A stretch of 64,000 bases of DNA, from NCBI GenBank assembly GCA_013298815.1, contig JAAFJF010000007.1, forward strand, positions 1-64,000, in the 5' to 3' direction. Shown piece by piece: positions 41,395 through 51,741 of this stretch. The DNA comes from Polaromonas sp. GTDB taxonomy: Bacteria > Pseudomonadota > Gammaproteobacteria > Burkholderiales > Burkholderiaceae_C. Made by a program: the position numbers and the translations under genes. The notes beneath the pieces are model-generated. The model was given only the letters and a program-made list of their open reading frames with translations, had not been told where the DNA came from and did not search any database. The first letter of the stretch is position 1, and each line of letters starts with the position of its first letter.

Positions 41395-42424
41395 AATTGG
41401 TCATTATATGTTTAACTGAATCAATTGATTGCATAAATGCATCAACGCATGCCGAGTCCAGACGCACTCCCGATATATTGGTCAATTCATCCAGCGCCTG
41501 GTCCAATGACCAAGCCTCTTTGTAGGGGCGGGGTGACATAAGCGCATCAAAAACATCTGCTACAGCAACAATGCGTGCGCACAAAGGGATTTCATCACCC
41601 TTTTTCCCATTTGGATAGCCGCTACCGTTCCAAGCTTCGTGGTGATTCAAAGCTATCACACCGCCTAACTTTAAAATAGGTGTCACAGAAGATCTCAAAA
41701 TATCATAGCCATAGTTAGTATGACGCTTCATTTCTAGCCACTCATCTGGCGTCAGTTTGCCATCTTTGAGCAATATGCGATCTGGAATACCAATTTTGCC
41801 AACATCATGCATAGGTGCTGCTAGGTATATTTCTTCCGCCTCGTCTTCAGAAAGCCCAAGTGCCAATGCAATTATTCTTGAATACGATGCCATGCGCAGT
41901 AAGTGCGAGCCAGTTTGTGGGTCCCTCGATTCAGCAGCTCTTGCCAAGACAATCAAACTTTCTTGTTCTCGCTCTGCAAGAACTTTTGTCATCTCTTGAA
42001 CACCTTTTTTGAGCTCAATATTATGATTTTTGAGAGAAACTGTTGCCTTGTGAAGTGAGATTAAATTTCTAGCTCTAGCAATTATTTCTGAAGCATCTGC
42101 CGGCTTATGAAGGAAGTCCACAATTCCCAAATCTAACAACTGGTATTTCACGTTAGGGTCAGTAGAGGCTGTCACCATTAAAATGGGTGTCTCCTCGCTG
42201 CCCTTAATTTGCCTGAATTGGCGTATGAAGTCTAGACCGTTCATCCCAGGCATTTGGTAGTCCGCTACGATCAAGTCCCATTGTTGATAGGGGAATAGAT
42301 TTAGAGCCTCATGCGCGTTACCACAAGTCGTGATTTGCATATTAGGCAATTTACTCAGCGTTTTCTTTAAGTAAAGAAGGCTAACAGGCTGATCATCTAC
42401 GAGTAAAATTTTTGTGTGATTCAT
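41381..42424 (-). CDS. HD-GYP response regulator (cyclic di-GMP phosphodiesterase)
   Basis: The 347-residue protein has a receiver (L-L-V-D-D-Q, phosphoacceptor Asp in I-V-A-D-Y-Q-M-P-G) and an HD-GYP domain with M-H-D-V-G-K-I-G-I-P-D, H-H-E-A-W-N-G-S-G-Y-P and A-D-V-F-D-A-L. All metal ligands of the family are visible. It degrades cyclic di-GMP upon phosphorylation. It is co-transcribed with the diguanylate cyclase and sits at the end of the exopolysaccharide cluster, a common setting for c-di-GMP control of EPS. Confidence 0.92.
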   Translation of the reverse strand: MNHTKILLVDDQPVSLLYLKKTLSKLPNMQITTCGNAHEALNLFPYQQWDLIVADYQMPGMNGLDFIRQFRQIKGSEETPILMVTASTDPNVKYQLLDLGIVDFLHKPADASEIIARARNLISLHKATVSLKNHNIELKKGVQEMTKVLAEREQESLIVLARAAESRDPQTGSHLLRMASYSRIIALALGLSEDEAEEIYLAAPMHDVGKIGIPDRILLKDGKLTPDEWLEMKRHTNYGYDILRSSVTPILKLGGVIALNHHEAWNGSGYPNGKKGDEIPLCARIVAVADVFDALMSPRPYKEAWSLDQALDELTNISGVRLDSACVDAFMQSIDSVKHIMTNYVDV

Positions 42425-42616
42425 ATGCTAAAAACTTTAACTTTGAATGTGCGTTGATTTATAAATGACTACCCTTCTGAAATTATGGTGTACTTTGTTG
42501 CATAATTGTTGAGCTATAGGCTCTTACAGAGCGAATTATGTAATCTAGATGCATATTCACCAGATTTCATTATTGATTTCAAGCGATTTTCTTCCCGCAA
42601 TTATTAGATGTAATAC

Positions 42617-43624
42617 TTGAATATTAAAAATAATTCCAGATTAACCCAACCTTGGCGGCTCTCAGTCGCCCCCATGATGGATTGGACCGACCGCCATTGT
42701 CGGTATTTTCACCGCCTGTTGTCCAAAAACACGCTGCTTTACACCGAGATGATCAACGCAGGTGCGATCGTGCACGGCGATGTGCCGCGTCATTTGCGTT
42801 ATAACTCTGAAGAGCATCCTTTGGCTTTGCAATTGGGTGGTAGTGAGCCCGACAAATTAGCAGTTGCCGCCCGCGTGGCGGAAGAGTGGGGTTACGACGA
42901 GGTCAATATCAACTGCGGCTGCCCGAGCGAGCGGGTACAAAAGGGTGCTTTTGGCGCGTGTTTGATGGCTGAGCCAGATCTGGTGGCCGATTGCGTTAAA
43001 GCCATGTTGGATGCGGTGCACGACTCTGCCAAGATGCCCATCACCGTCAAACACCGCATTGGCATTAACAAAACCGAAGACACGCCTGAAAGCTACGGCT
43101 TTGTGCGTGATTTTGTGGGTAAAGTGGCCGATGCGGGCTGCCAAACTTTCATCGTCCATGCGCGCAACGCTTGGCTCAAAGGCCTGTCGCCCAAAGAAAA
43201 CCGTGATATTCCGCCCTTGCGTTATGAGATCGTCCACCAATTGAAGGCAGATTTTCCGCATCTCAACATCGCCATCAACGGCGGCATCACCACCAATGTG
43301 CAAATTGCAGAGCAATTACAAGGCTTAGATGGTGTGATGGTGGGGCGTGAGGCTTATCACAACCCGTGGTTGTTGGCGTCGTGGGATGAGGCGTTCTTCG
43401 GCGCAGACCCACAAATTGAAACGCGCGAGTCGATAGAAGCCCAAATGGTCACCTACATGGCGCGCGAACAGGCACTGCATGGCACACACTGGGCGCCTAT
43501 TGCACGACACATGCTGGGGCTGCGGCATGGTTTAGCTGGCTCACGGCGCTGGCGGCAGGTCTGGAGCGACCACAAACTGCGTGATACGCCGCCTTCAGAA
43601 ATAATGAAACTAGCTCATGCCTGA
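42617..43624 (+). CDS. dusA: tRNA-dihydrouridine(20/20a) synthase DusA
   Basis: The 335-residue protein has S-V-A-P-M-M-D-W-T-D-R-H-C-R-Y-F, the DusA FMN-binding start, then G-C-P-S-E-R-V-Q with the catalytic Cys, and the C-terminal H-M-L-G-L. It reduces uridines in the tRNA D-loop. The start is TTG at 42617; no better start precedes the conserved motif. Confidence 0.92.
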   Translation: MNIKNNSRLTQPWRLSVAPMMDWTDRHCRYFHRLLSKNTLLYTEMINAGAIVHGDVPRHLRYNSEEHPLALQLGGSEPDKLAVAARVAEEWGYDEVNINCGCPSERVQKGAFGACLMAEPDLVADCVKAMLDAVHDSAKMPITVKHRIGINKTEDTPESYGFVRDFVGKVADAGCQTFIVHARNAWLKGLSPKENRDIPPLRYEIVHQLKADFPHLNIAINGGITTNVQIAEQLQGLDGVMVGREAYHNPWLLASWDEAFFGADPQIETRESIEAQMVTYMAREQALHGTHWAPIARHMLGLRHGLAGSRRWRQVWSDHKLRDTPPSEIMKLAHA

Positions 43625-44522
43625 CAACCTGCAAAAACAAACCAGCCGAGCGCTGATCTTGCTGTGGGTCGTCCCCGCGCTGTGGACGGTGAACTACATC
43701 GTCGCTCGCAAAGCCCCCGGTGTGATTGGCCCGCACTTGCTGGCGCTAGGGCGCTGGGGTTTAGCTGCACTGGTTTTGGTAGTCTTGGTCAGAGGAGAGC
43801 TATGGATGCAGCGCGCCAACATCGCCAAAGCGTGGTGGCAATACCTGATTCTGGGCGCTTTGGGCATGTTGGTTTGCGGTGCTTGGGTTTACCAAGGCGC
43901 TCGGTCAACCCAAGCCATGAACATCGCGCTGATTTACGCTGCTTCGCCTGTTCTGATTAGTCTTGGCTCGGTTTGGATGTTGAAAGAGAGCATCAACAAA
44001 CGTCAAATAGTGGGTGTTTGTCTCGCTTTGTTGGGTGTGGTGCATGTTGTGGTGAAGGGGCAATGGACGGCATTGTCCAACGTGCAATTCGTCGTCGGTG
44101 ACTTGTGGATAGTGGCGGCAACCATCGCCTGGGCGGGTTATGCGTTGCTACAGAAAAAATGGCCAAGTCCACTCAGCGCTACGGCAAGATTAGCCGCTAT
44201 TTGCTTAGGTGGTGTCGTCAGTTTGCTACCGTTTTCAATTTGGGAGCTATTCCAGCCGGGTTTGACCGCTTGGGGGGCAGAAGCTATTTGGCTGATCGTC
44301 ATCGCCGGCTTGGTGCCAGGTTTGGGTGCGTATTGGATTTACGGCTGGGCGCAAAAGATTTTAGGCGCAAGCCGCACGGCAGTGGCTTTGTACCTTGGAC
44401 CGCTCTATGCCGCCGTATTGACGTGGACTTTTTTAGGTGAACCCCTAGGCTGGCACCATTTGATAGGTGCTTTGCTGATTTTGCCTGGGGTGTTTTTGGT
44501 GACGAAGCAGACACAAAAATAG
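43617..44522 (+). CDS. EamA/DMT-family transporter
   Basis: The 301-residue protein has ten membrane segments in two EamA repeats (I-V-A-R-K-A-P-G-V-I-G-P at the start, and L-G-P-L-Y-A-A-V-L-T-W near the end). The substrate is unknown, but metabolite efflux is usual. It overlaps the end of dusA by 8 bases. Confidence 0.88.
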   Translation: MPDNLQKQTSRALILLWVVPALWTVNYIVARKAPGVIGPHLLALGRWGLAALVLVVLVRGELWMQRANIAKAWWQYLILGALGMLVCGAWVYQGARSTQAMNIALIYAASPVLISLGSVWMLKESINKRQIVGVCLALLGVVHVVVKGQWTALSNVQFVVGDLWIVAATIAWAGYALLQKKWPSPLSATARLAAICLGGVVSLLPFSIWELFQPGLTAWGAEAIWLIVIAGLVPGLGAYWIYGWAQKILGASRTAVALYLGPLYAAVLTWTFLGEPLGWHHLIGALLILPGVFLVTKQTQK

Positions 44523-44552
44523 GCAGAAAAAGCTATAAGGGCAAGTAAATAC

Positions 44553-44605
44553 GCACTTAGCCGGCGTATTTTCTGCCTAAGTAGCTATAAAAATTATAGC
44601 TAAAT
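44553..44605 (-). repeat. Dispersed repeat, copy 10, with a partial head-to-head copy
   Basis: TAGCCGGCGTATTTTCTGCC then TAGCTATAAAAATTATAGCT match in minus orientation. Immediately upstream (44530-44555) a partial plus-oriented piece (AGCTATAAGG, AGTAAATACGC) faces it. The pair lies between two convergent genes and may end transcription. Confidence 0.8.
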
Positions 44606-44610
44606 TCAAT

Positions 44611-45306
44611 TTAGTTCTTTTCCCACCATGCTTGAGCTTTTGCGCGGTCAAACGCTGGAAGAATGGCTTTTTTGACTTCAACGCCCTCTAGTGCTTTAAA
44701 TTTAGCTCGGAATGTTTTCTCGTACGCATCCCATTGGTCGCTGAAAGCTACATCAAATGTACCGCCGGAAGCGCCAGACAAAGCTTGATCTAGCAATGGA
44801 ATAGATGGACCTGCTTTGAATTCGTTGCCGACGCGCTCACGAATGACCGCCTCAGCATGACCTAAGTAGTAAACGCCACTTGGTCCAGATTGAATGGTTG
44901 AGTGCAAAGGAACGATGAAGGTGCCACGGATAGGAAACGATGTTGCAAATCCGAGCATGCCGACCAAGTTGTACTCTCCTGGTGGCAATTGAAAGCGTAA
45001 CAAATAGGTGTTGCCAGTTGATGCATTATCAGATTCTATTTTTGCCGCATTGTCGATGAGGAAATTCAATCGGTCGTTGGCATCTTTAGCCCCTGGCTTT
45101 TCAATGTTAGCGACGATGATCTTTGGCTGGTAGTTTTTATAGGTGTTTTTGACCGTAGTAGTCATTAAGAAAACAGGATTGCTGGTCGCTGTTAATTTTT
45201 CCGACTCATCTTCAAAAGCCATTTTGGTTCGGGTAGCGCAACCTGTTACCAATAGCGTACTGGTCAACAATACCAAGCTAATTAATCGACTCATAGTTAT
45301 CTTCAT
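44611..45306 (-). CDS. Putative lipoprotein, unknown function
   Basis: The 231-residue protein has a signal peptide with lipobox L-V-T-G-C (Cys about 23). The mature domain is probably beta-rich (Y-L-L-R-F-Q-L-P-P-G-E-Y-N-L-V-G) and binds something unidentified. Single-gene unit flanked by repeat copies on both sides. Confidence 0.7.
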   Translation of the reverse strand: MKITMSRLISLVLLTSTLLVTGCATRTKMAFEDESEKLTATSNPVFLMTTTVKNTYKNYQPKIIVANIEKPGAKDANDRLNFLIDNAAKIESDNASTGNTYLLRFQLPPGEYNLVGMLGFATSFPIRGTFIVPLHSTIQSGPSGVYYLGHAEAVIRERVGNEFKAGPSIPLLDQALSGASGGTFDVAFSDQWDAYEKTFRAKFKALEGVEVKKAILPAFDRAKAQAWWEKN

Positions 45307-45405
45307 TTTTTAACCTTCATCAACATTACACAATTTGTAATAAAAATGATTCTAGCTGAACGCTGAGCACCTAGCGTTCAATAAAATGTTAACTAATGTG
45401 ATAAT

Positions 45406-45455
45406 TTATGCACTTATCCAGCGTATTTACTGCCTAAGCAGCTATATATTTAGGA
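45406..45455 (-). repeat. Dispersed repeat, copy 11
   Basis: TCCAGCGTATTTACTGCCTA and AGCAGCTATATATTTAGGAG match in minus orientation. It lies between the lipoprotein gene start and the DyP peroxidase gene end. Confidence 0.8.
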
Positions 45456-45485
45456 GTAAACGAAACGCGTTTTTCAAGCAATAAG

Positions 45486-46379
45486 TCACAGTTTGTAAGT
45501 GATTTCACCAGCCACCGCAGGCGGACACCAAAAATAACTGCCCGTTATTGGCTTCGACATTTGAAAAACCGCATCGATGATGCCATCATCCGCACCTGCC
45601 ATGCGGGCGAGTTGCAACTCAAAGGCTTCGAAGCTTTTACCGAAAGCCGCAAACATGAGTCCAGAATTGACGCCATCGCTCCAAGGCATAGATCTGCGCA
45701 GGTTGAAGCCTTCTGTGCCGTCGGACAAAGTGAAGTCTTCTTGCGTGGTGCGTTTGATGTGGGCCGAGAGTGGGGCGGTTTCTAGTTCGGCGTTGGTTTG
45801 TTTGTTGCGGCCGATGGCTTGGTTTTGCTCGGTGGGGCTCATTTTGGCGATGTTGTCCCATTTGTGTTGCCATTTTTGAAGGGCTAGAAAGCTGCTGCCG
45901 TCAACGGCAAAGCCAAAATCACGCGCTTTTTGACCTTTGGGGTTTTCTGTGCCGTCTTCAAAACCCGTTAAATCCCGGCTTTTCGTACTGTTTTTACTCA
46001 AATGTTGGAAAGCTTCAACAGCCTCCGCTAAAACGAAGGCTTCGCCGAGCAAGGCTTTAACTTTGCGGGAGATGGCCAACAAGTCGCCTCTGTCTTGCGC
46101 GGGTGTGGCGCGCAGCCAGACCAGCAAATCAATGGGGGTTTCAGGCAATTTCAACTTGGTGCCTGCTGGTGTCTTGAAAGCGCGTAGCTCCCTGGGCGCT
46201 TTGATGCCCAGCGTTTTGCACAGATCAGCGCTCAAACCGACAACGATGCGCTGGCCATCCGCCGCTTGCAAAAGCTGCTTCAAACATACCAGCGCAGATG
46301 GCTTGGCGTCCATGCTTTGCAGGTTAAAACTGAGGTAAGTGGCGAGGTGGGGAATGGGTTTGAGAATGCCAGTTTGCAT
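45486..46379 (-). CDS. DyP-type haem peroxidase (YfeX-like)
   Basis: The 297-residue protein holds the DyP signature G-F-E-D-G-T-E-N-P (catalytic Asp) and, about 70 residues later, the proximal-His region in S-A-H-I-K-R-T. It oxidises substrates with peroxide; YfeX relatives are cytoplasmic with no Tat signal, as here. It begins 6 bases downstream of the GntR regulator gene and may share its transcript. Confidence 0.88.
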   Translation of the reverse strand: MQTGILKPIPHLATYLSFNLQSMDAKPSALVCLKQLLQAADGQRIVVGLSADLCKTLGIKAPRELRAFKTPAGTKLKLPETPIDLLVWLRATPAQDRGDLLAISRKVKALLGEAFVLAEAVEAFQHLSKNSTKSRDLTGFEDGTENPKGQKARDFGFAVDGSSFLALQKWQHKWDNIAKMSPTEQNQAIGRNKQTNAELETAPLSAHIKRTTQEDFTLSDGTEGFNLRRSMPWSDGVNSGLMFAAFGKSFEAFELQLARMAGADDGIIDAVFQMSKPITGSYFWCPPAVAGEITYKL

Positions 46380-46385
46380 AATTTA

Positions 46386-47165
46386 TTATCCAGCAGCTTC
46401 CAAGCCATTTTTAAAATGCGCCTTCATTGCCGCTACTGTCGCCGCTGCATCTCTGGCGTAGAGTGCCGACATGATGGCGCGGTGTTCGTCCAAAGATTCT
46501 GCAATGCGACCAGTTTTAAGCAGGGAGTTGTGGCGGTTAAGCTTCATCACCTTACGCAAGTCAGCCACCATTTGGTCGCGCCATTTATTATTGGCAATGG
46601 CTAAAAGTCGCATATGGAATTGCTCGTTAACTGAGAAAAATCTATCTGTATCAACTAGTTGTGTGTTGATGATTGAGTCTGAGTTGTCGGGGACGGTGGC
46701 CTCAAGCGCTTCGTGTAACTTGCCCAATTCGGTCATTTGTGCATCCGTCGCGGTGGTGGCTACCACGCCGGCAGCGTCGCTCTCTAGCAGGCTGAGCAGG
46801 TGGTAAACATCGTTCAAATCTTGCTCAGATACCTCGGTCACATACGCGCCTCGTCGCACTTTCATGGTGACTAAGCCTTCGGTTGCTAGAACTTTGAGCG
46901 CTTCACGCAAGGGTGTGCGGCTGATGCCGTATTCTTCCGCCAGTTTTAACTCGTCAATCCAGCTGCCAGGCTCCAAATCGCCAGCGCTGCGCTGAAAAAT
47001 GCGCTGACGCAGCAATTCGGCCACTTCTAAGTAGAGTGCTTTGGATGATAAAGCTCTGGAAGCAGGCTGTGCAGGGGCTAAATCGCCCGTACTTCGCGCA
47101 TCTGTCGCTAAAGTAAAGGTATTTGTCGTGGAGAGAGGTTGTTTTAGCTGAATGACGGCTGGCAT
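46386..47165 (-). CDS. GntR/FCD-family transcriptional regulator
   Basis: The 259-residue protein has an N-terminal extension, a GntR winged helix (L-K-L-A-E-E-Y-G-I-S-R-T-P-L-R-E-A-L-K, near 69-88) and an FCD ligand domain with metal-type residues (E-Q-F-H, D-E-H-R-A-I). It is divergent from mcm across 83 AT-rich bases and is the likely regulator of the methylmalonyl-CoA genes. Confidence 0.88.
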   Translation of the reverse strand: MPAVIQLKQPLSTTNTFTLATDARSTGDLAPAQPASRALSSKALYLEVAELLRQRIFQRSAGDLEPGSWIDELKLAEEYGISRTPLREALKVLATEGLVTMKVRRGAYVTEVSEQDLNDVYHLLSLLESDAAGVVATTATDAQMTELGKLHEALEATVPDNSDSIINTQLVDTDRFFSVNEQFHMRLLAIANNKWRDQMVADLRKVMKLNRHNSLLKTGRIAESLDEHRAIMSALYARDAAATVAAMKAHFKNGLEAAG

Positions 47166-47248
47166 GGTGTGAATTGTAAGCTCAGAATAATATTTTGCAT
47201 TAATAATTATAAATAACGTAGAATAAAACCAACAACCGTAAAAAGACC

Positions 47249-49428
<2,180 letters not shown>

Positions 49429-49432
<4 letters not shown>

Positions 49433-50175
49433 ATATTACTCACCCCGTTCGCCCTGAGCTTGTCGAAGGGTTGGATTTGAGAGAGATTGTAGATTTTAAG
49501 AATCTGCGAATTGCTCATTGGGAATTAATAAATACCAAGTCATTTGAAACTAGCAATCAAGTGCATGAATTGATGCTTCTGTATGCGCTTCAGATTAACG
49601 ATTTAAGTCGTGGTTTAGATGTACTAAAAAAGCCAATATCTAATGATGGACACGTGTTACAGCAATCTCAATGGGTGTTGTTGCGGGCTATGTTTGAGGC
49701 AACTATCAAACTAAGTTATTTGTGTTGCGATTCAAAAATGACTCAAACAAGATTTAATGAGCTTGAGCGTGATGGTTTACGAGACCAGTTAAATAGCATG
49801 AAAGCTATGAGAGCGTCTTTTCCAGATGAGAAAAAAGCAGATATAGCTATTGCTTTAGTAGAAGCAAAATTTTCTCAGCTGCAAAACATAACAGTTTTGA
49901 ATATGGAGCAGCGTTTGAACGTCATATGTGATTTTTATAGCAACACGGAATTAGCGGAACAATTGAAGATTATTTGGAAACGTTTATGTGCTGCATCACA
50001 TAGCAGACCAAGTGAGTTATTTCGGATATTTATTGGAGAAAATCGTGGTTTCTTTGAGCCTTTTACAAAGTTGAAACCTGATTCTGCGAATGAAGTCGAT
50101 TTCATGGCAGCATGTTTCCTCTCAATGGCTGGCAAATTTCTAGTTGTCTTGCCAGATAAAAATAGTCAAGCATGA
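49429..50175 (+). CDS. Unknown helical protein (DUF5677-like), repeat-derived N-terminus
   Basis: The GTG start overlaps the mcm stop. Of 248 residues, the first 15 or so ([10 protein letters not shown]) are encoded by a widespread intergenic repeat, so the native start may be a TTG near 49471. The body is helical ([16 protein letters not shown]) and vaguely resembles DUF5677 proteins. It is much more AT-rich than mcm and meaB and interrupts their usual adjacency, so it looks like inserted cargo. Confidence 0.6.
49443..49473 (-). repeat. CTGAGCTTGTCGAAGGG-type repeat
   Basis: CGTTCGCCCTGAGCTTGTCG followed by AAGGG is the common proteobacterial repeat that translates as V-R-P-E-L-V-E-G. It lies at the 5' end of the gene after mcm, and the same family forms the array at 50.5 kb. 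Confidence 0.85.
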
Positions 50176-51635
50176 TGTTCTTCGTCTATTTACTGCGTTG
50201 TTCTGACAATTCCTACTACTGCGGTCAAACCGACAGTATAGATAGCCGTCTGCAGCAGCATCAAGAGGGAAAAATTGGTTACACCTCGACCAGAAAACCT
50301 GTTGAACTCGTTTGGCAAGGCGAATTTGAAACCCGAGCAGGTGCCATTGAGTTCGAGCAGCAAATAAAGGGTTGGTCGCGTGCGAAGAAAGAGGCGTTGA
50401 TTCGTGGGGATTGGGAGGGGATCAAGCAGCTTGCTAAACCCCAAAGTACATCCAAATTGAACACAATTACCCCATCCGTTCGGGCTGAGCTTGTCGAAGT
50501 CTCTCAAGCCCTTCGACAAGCTCAGGGTGAACGGATAACTAATCCTTCGACAAGCTCAGGACTAACGAATGCAACCCTTCGACAGGCTCAGGGCGAACGG
50601 GGAGGGGCGCTGGACGAACGAGGACTAAAGGGCGAACGGACATTGCTGGATGGCGTATTAAGCGGCGAATCCCTTGCCCAGCGCCGCGCTATCGCCAAAG
50701 CCATCACCCTGCTTGAATCCACCCGCGCCGACCATCGGGCGCAGGCTGACGAGTTGCTGACTACACTTCTGCCGCACACCGGCAAATCGCTGCGTTTAGG
50801 CATCAGCGGTGTGCCGGGCGTGGGTAAATCGACGTTTATTGAAGCTTTGGGTTTGTATCTGATTGAACTAGGTCATCGTGTCGCGGTCTTAACGATTGAC
50901 CCGTCTTCCACCGTCTCAGGTGGTTCGATTTTGGGCGACAAGACGCGGATGGAGAAGCTCTCGGTTGACGAGCGCGCCTACATCCGCCCCAGCCCTAGCA
51001 GCGGCACACTAGGTGGCGTGGCCGAAAAAACCCGCGAGGCCATGCTGGTGTGCGAGGCGGCGGGGTATGACATTGTGATTGTTGAAACCGTCGGCGTGGG
51101 GCAGAGCGAGACGGCGGTGGCTGGCATGACCGACATGTTCGTGCTGATGCAGTTGCCCAACGCGGGCGACGATTTGCAGGCCATCAAGAAGGGGGTGATG
51201 GAGTTGGCGGATTTGGTTCTGATCAATAAGGCCGACATCGACCCGCTGGCTGCCGAGCGGGCTAGGCTGCAAATCACGGCTGCGATGCAACTTTTGGGCA
51301 TGTTTGGGGGCTATTCGGAGCTGAATTGGCACCCCAAGGCGCTGCCCTTAAGTGCTTTGAACGGTCAGGGCGTTGATGCTTTTTGGGCTGCGGTGAACGA
51401 ATTCAAGGCTTTGCAAAATGCCAATGGCAAGTTGGCAGAGCGTCGCCAAGCACAGTCGCTGGCTTGGATGTGGGAACGGATTGATGCGGGTTTGAAGCTG
51501 CAATTCAAGCAAAACCCGCAGGTGAAAGCCATGTTGCCGCAACTGCTCAAAGAGGTGTCCGAGGGGCGGCTGGCGGCGTCTACAGCGGCCAGAAATCTCT
51601 TAAATGTCGAAAATACGGGTCAAATTGGCCTCTAG
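50172..51635 (+). CDS. meaB: GIY-YIG domain fused through a repeat-derived linker to MeaB GTPase
   Basis: One uninterrupted frame of 487 residues. Residues 1-90 are a small GIY-YIG endonuclease-like domain (F-F-V-Y-L-L-R-C-S and Y-Y-C-G-Q-T-D). Residues about 95-155 are coded by inverted and direct copies of a known intergenic repeat ([15 protein letters not shown] twice). Residues about 158-487 are MeaB/ArgK: Walker A G-V-P-G-V-G-K-S-T, V-E-T-V-G-V-G-Q-S-E, and N-K-A-D. MeaB protects and reloads methylmalonyl-CoA mutase. MeaB could be made separately from a TTG at 50643. The TAG stop comes from dispersed-repeat copy 13. The first ATG overlaps the previous stop. Confidence 0.85.
   Translation: MMFFVYLLRCSDNSYYCGQTDSIDSRLQQHQEGKIGYTSTRKPVELVWQGEFETRAGAIEFEQQIKGWSRAKKEALIRGDWEGIKQLAKPQSTSKLNTITPSVRAELVEVSQALRQAQGERITNPSTSSGLTNATLRQAQGERGGALDERGLKGERTLLDGVLSGESLAQRRAIAKAITLLESTRADHRAQADELLTTLLPHTGKSLRLGISGVPGVGKSTFIEALGLYLIELGHRVAVLTIDPSSTVSGGSILGDKTRMEKLSVDERAYIRPSPSSGTLGGVAEKTREAMLVCEAAGYDIVIVETVGVGQSETAVAGMTDMFVLMQLPNAGDDLQAIKKGVMELADLVLINKADIDPLAAERARLQITAAMQLLGMFGGYSELNWHPKALPLSALNGQGVDAFWAAVNEFKALQNANGKLAERRQAQSLAWMWERIDAGLKLQFKQNPQVKAMLPQLLKEVSEGRLAASTAARNLLNVENTGQIGL
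50475..50640. repeat. Array of CTTCGACAAGCTCAGG-type repeats inside the GIY-YIG/MeaB frame
   Basis: Copies at about 50475-50500 (minus), 50507-50534, 50542-50569 and 50574-50600 (plus), plus a partial GGGCGAACGG at 50630-50639. The first two face each other and could form a long hairpin. All are read in frame as the linker peptide. Confidence 0.85.
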
Positions 51636-51678
51636 CCGGCGTATTTATTGCCTAAACTGCTATTAAATTTATAGTAAC
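51617..51678 (-). repeat. Dispersed repeat, copy 13 (supplies the meaB stop)
   Basis: GGTCAAATTGGCCTCTAGCC, GGCGTATTTATTGCC and CTGCTATTAAATTTATAG match in minus orientation. The CTAGCC of the repeat gives the TAG stop, and the last residues G-Q-I-G-L are repeat-coded, as in the gene ending at 20074. Confidence 0.88.
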
Positions 51679-51741
51679 TTCTTGATTCCACCGTATCGCA
51701 CCGCGCCACACTTCATCTCATTTCACTTTAAAAGACAAACC

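Noticed and set aside
44196-44216. Possible repeat fragment in the EamA gene
   Set aside because: Only GCTATTTGCTTAGG matches; it lies inside a conserved membrane segment and is probably coincidence.
50475-50640. Regularly spaced repeats that could suggest a CRISPR array
   Set aside because: Copies are in both orientations, unevenly spaced and belong to a common intergenic repeat family; no cas genes are present.
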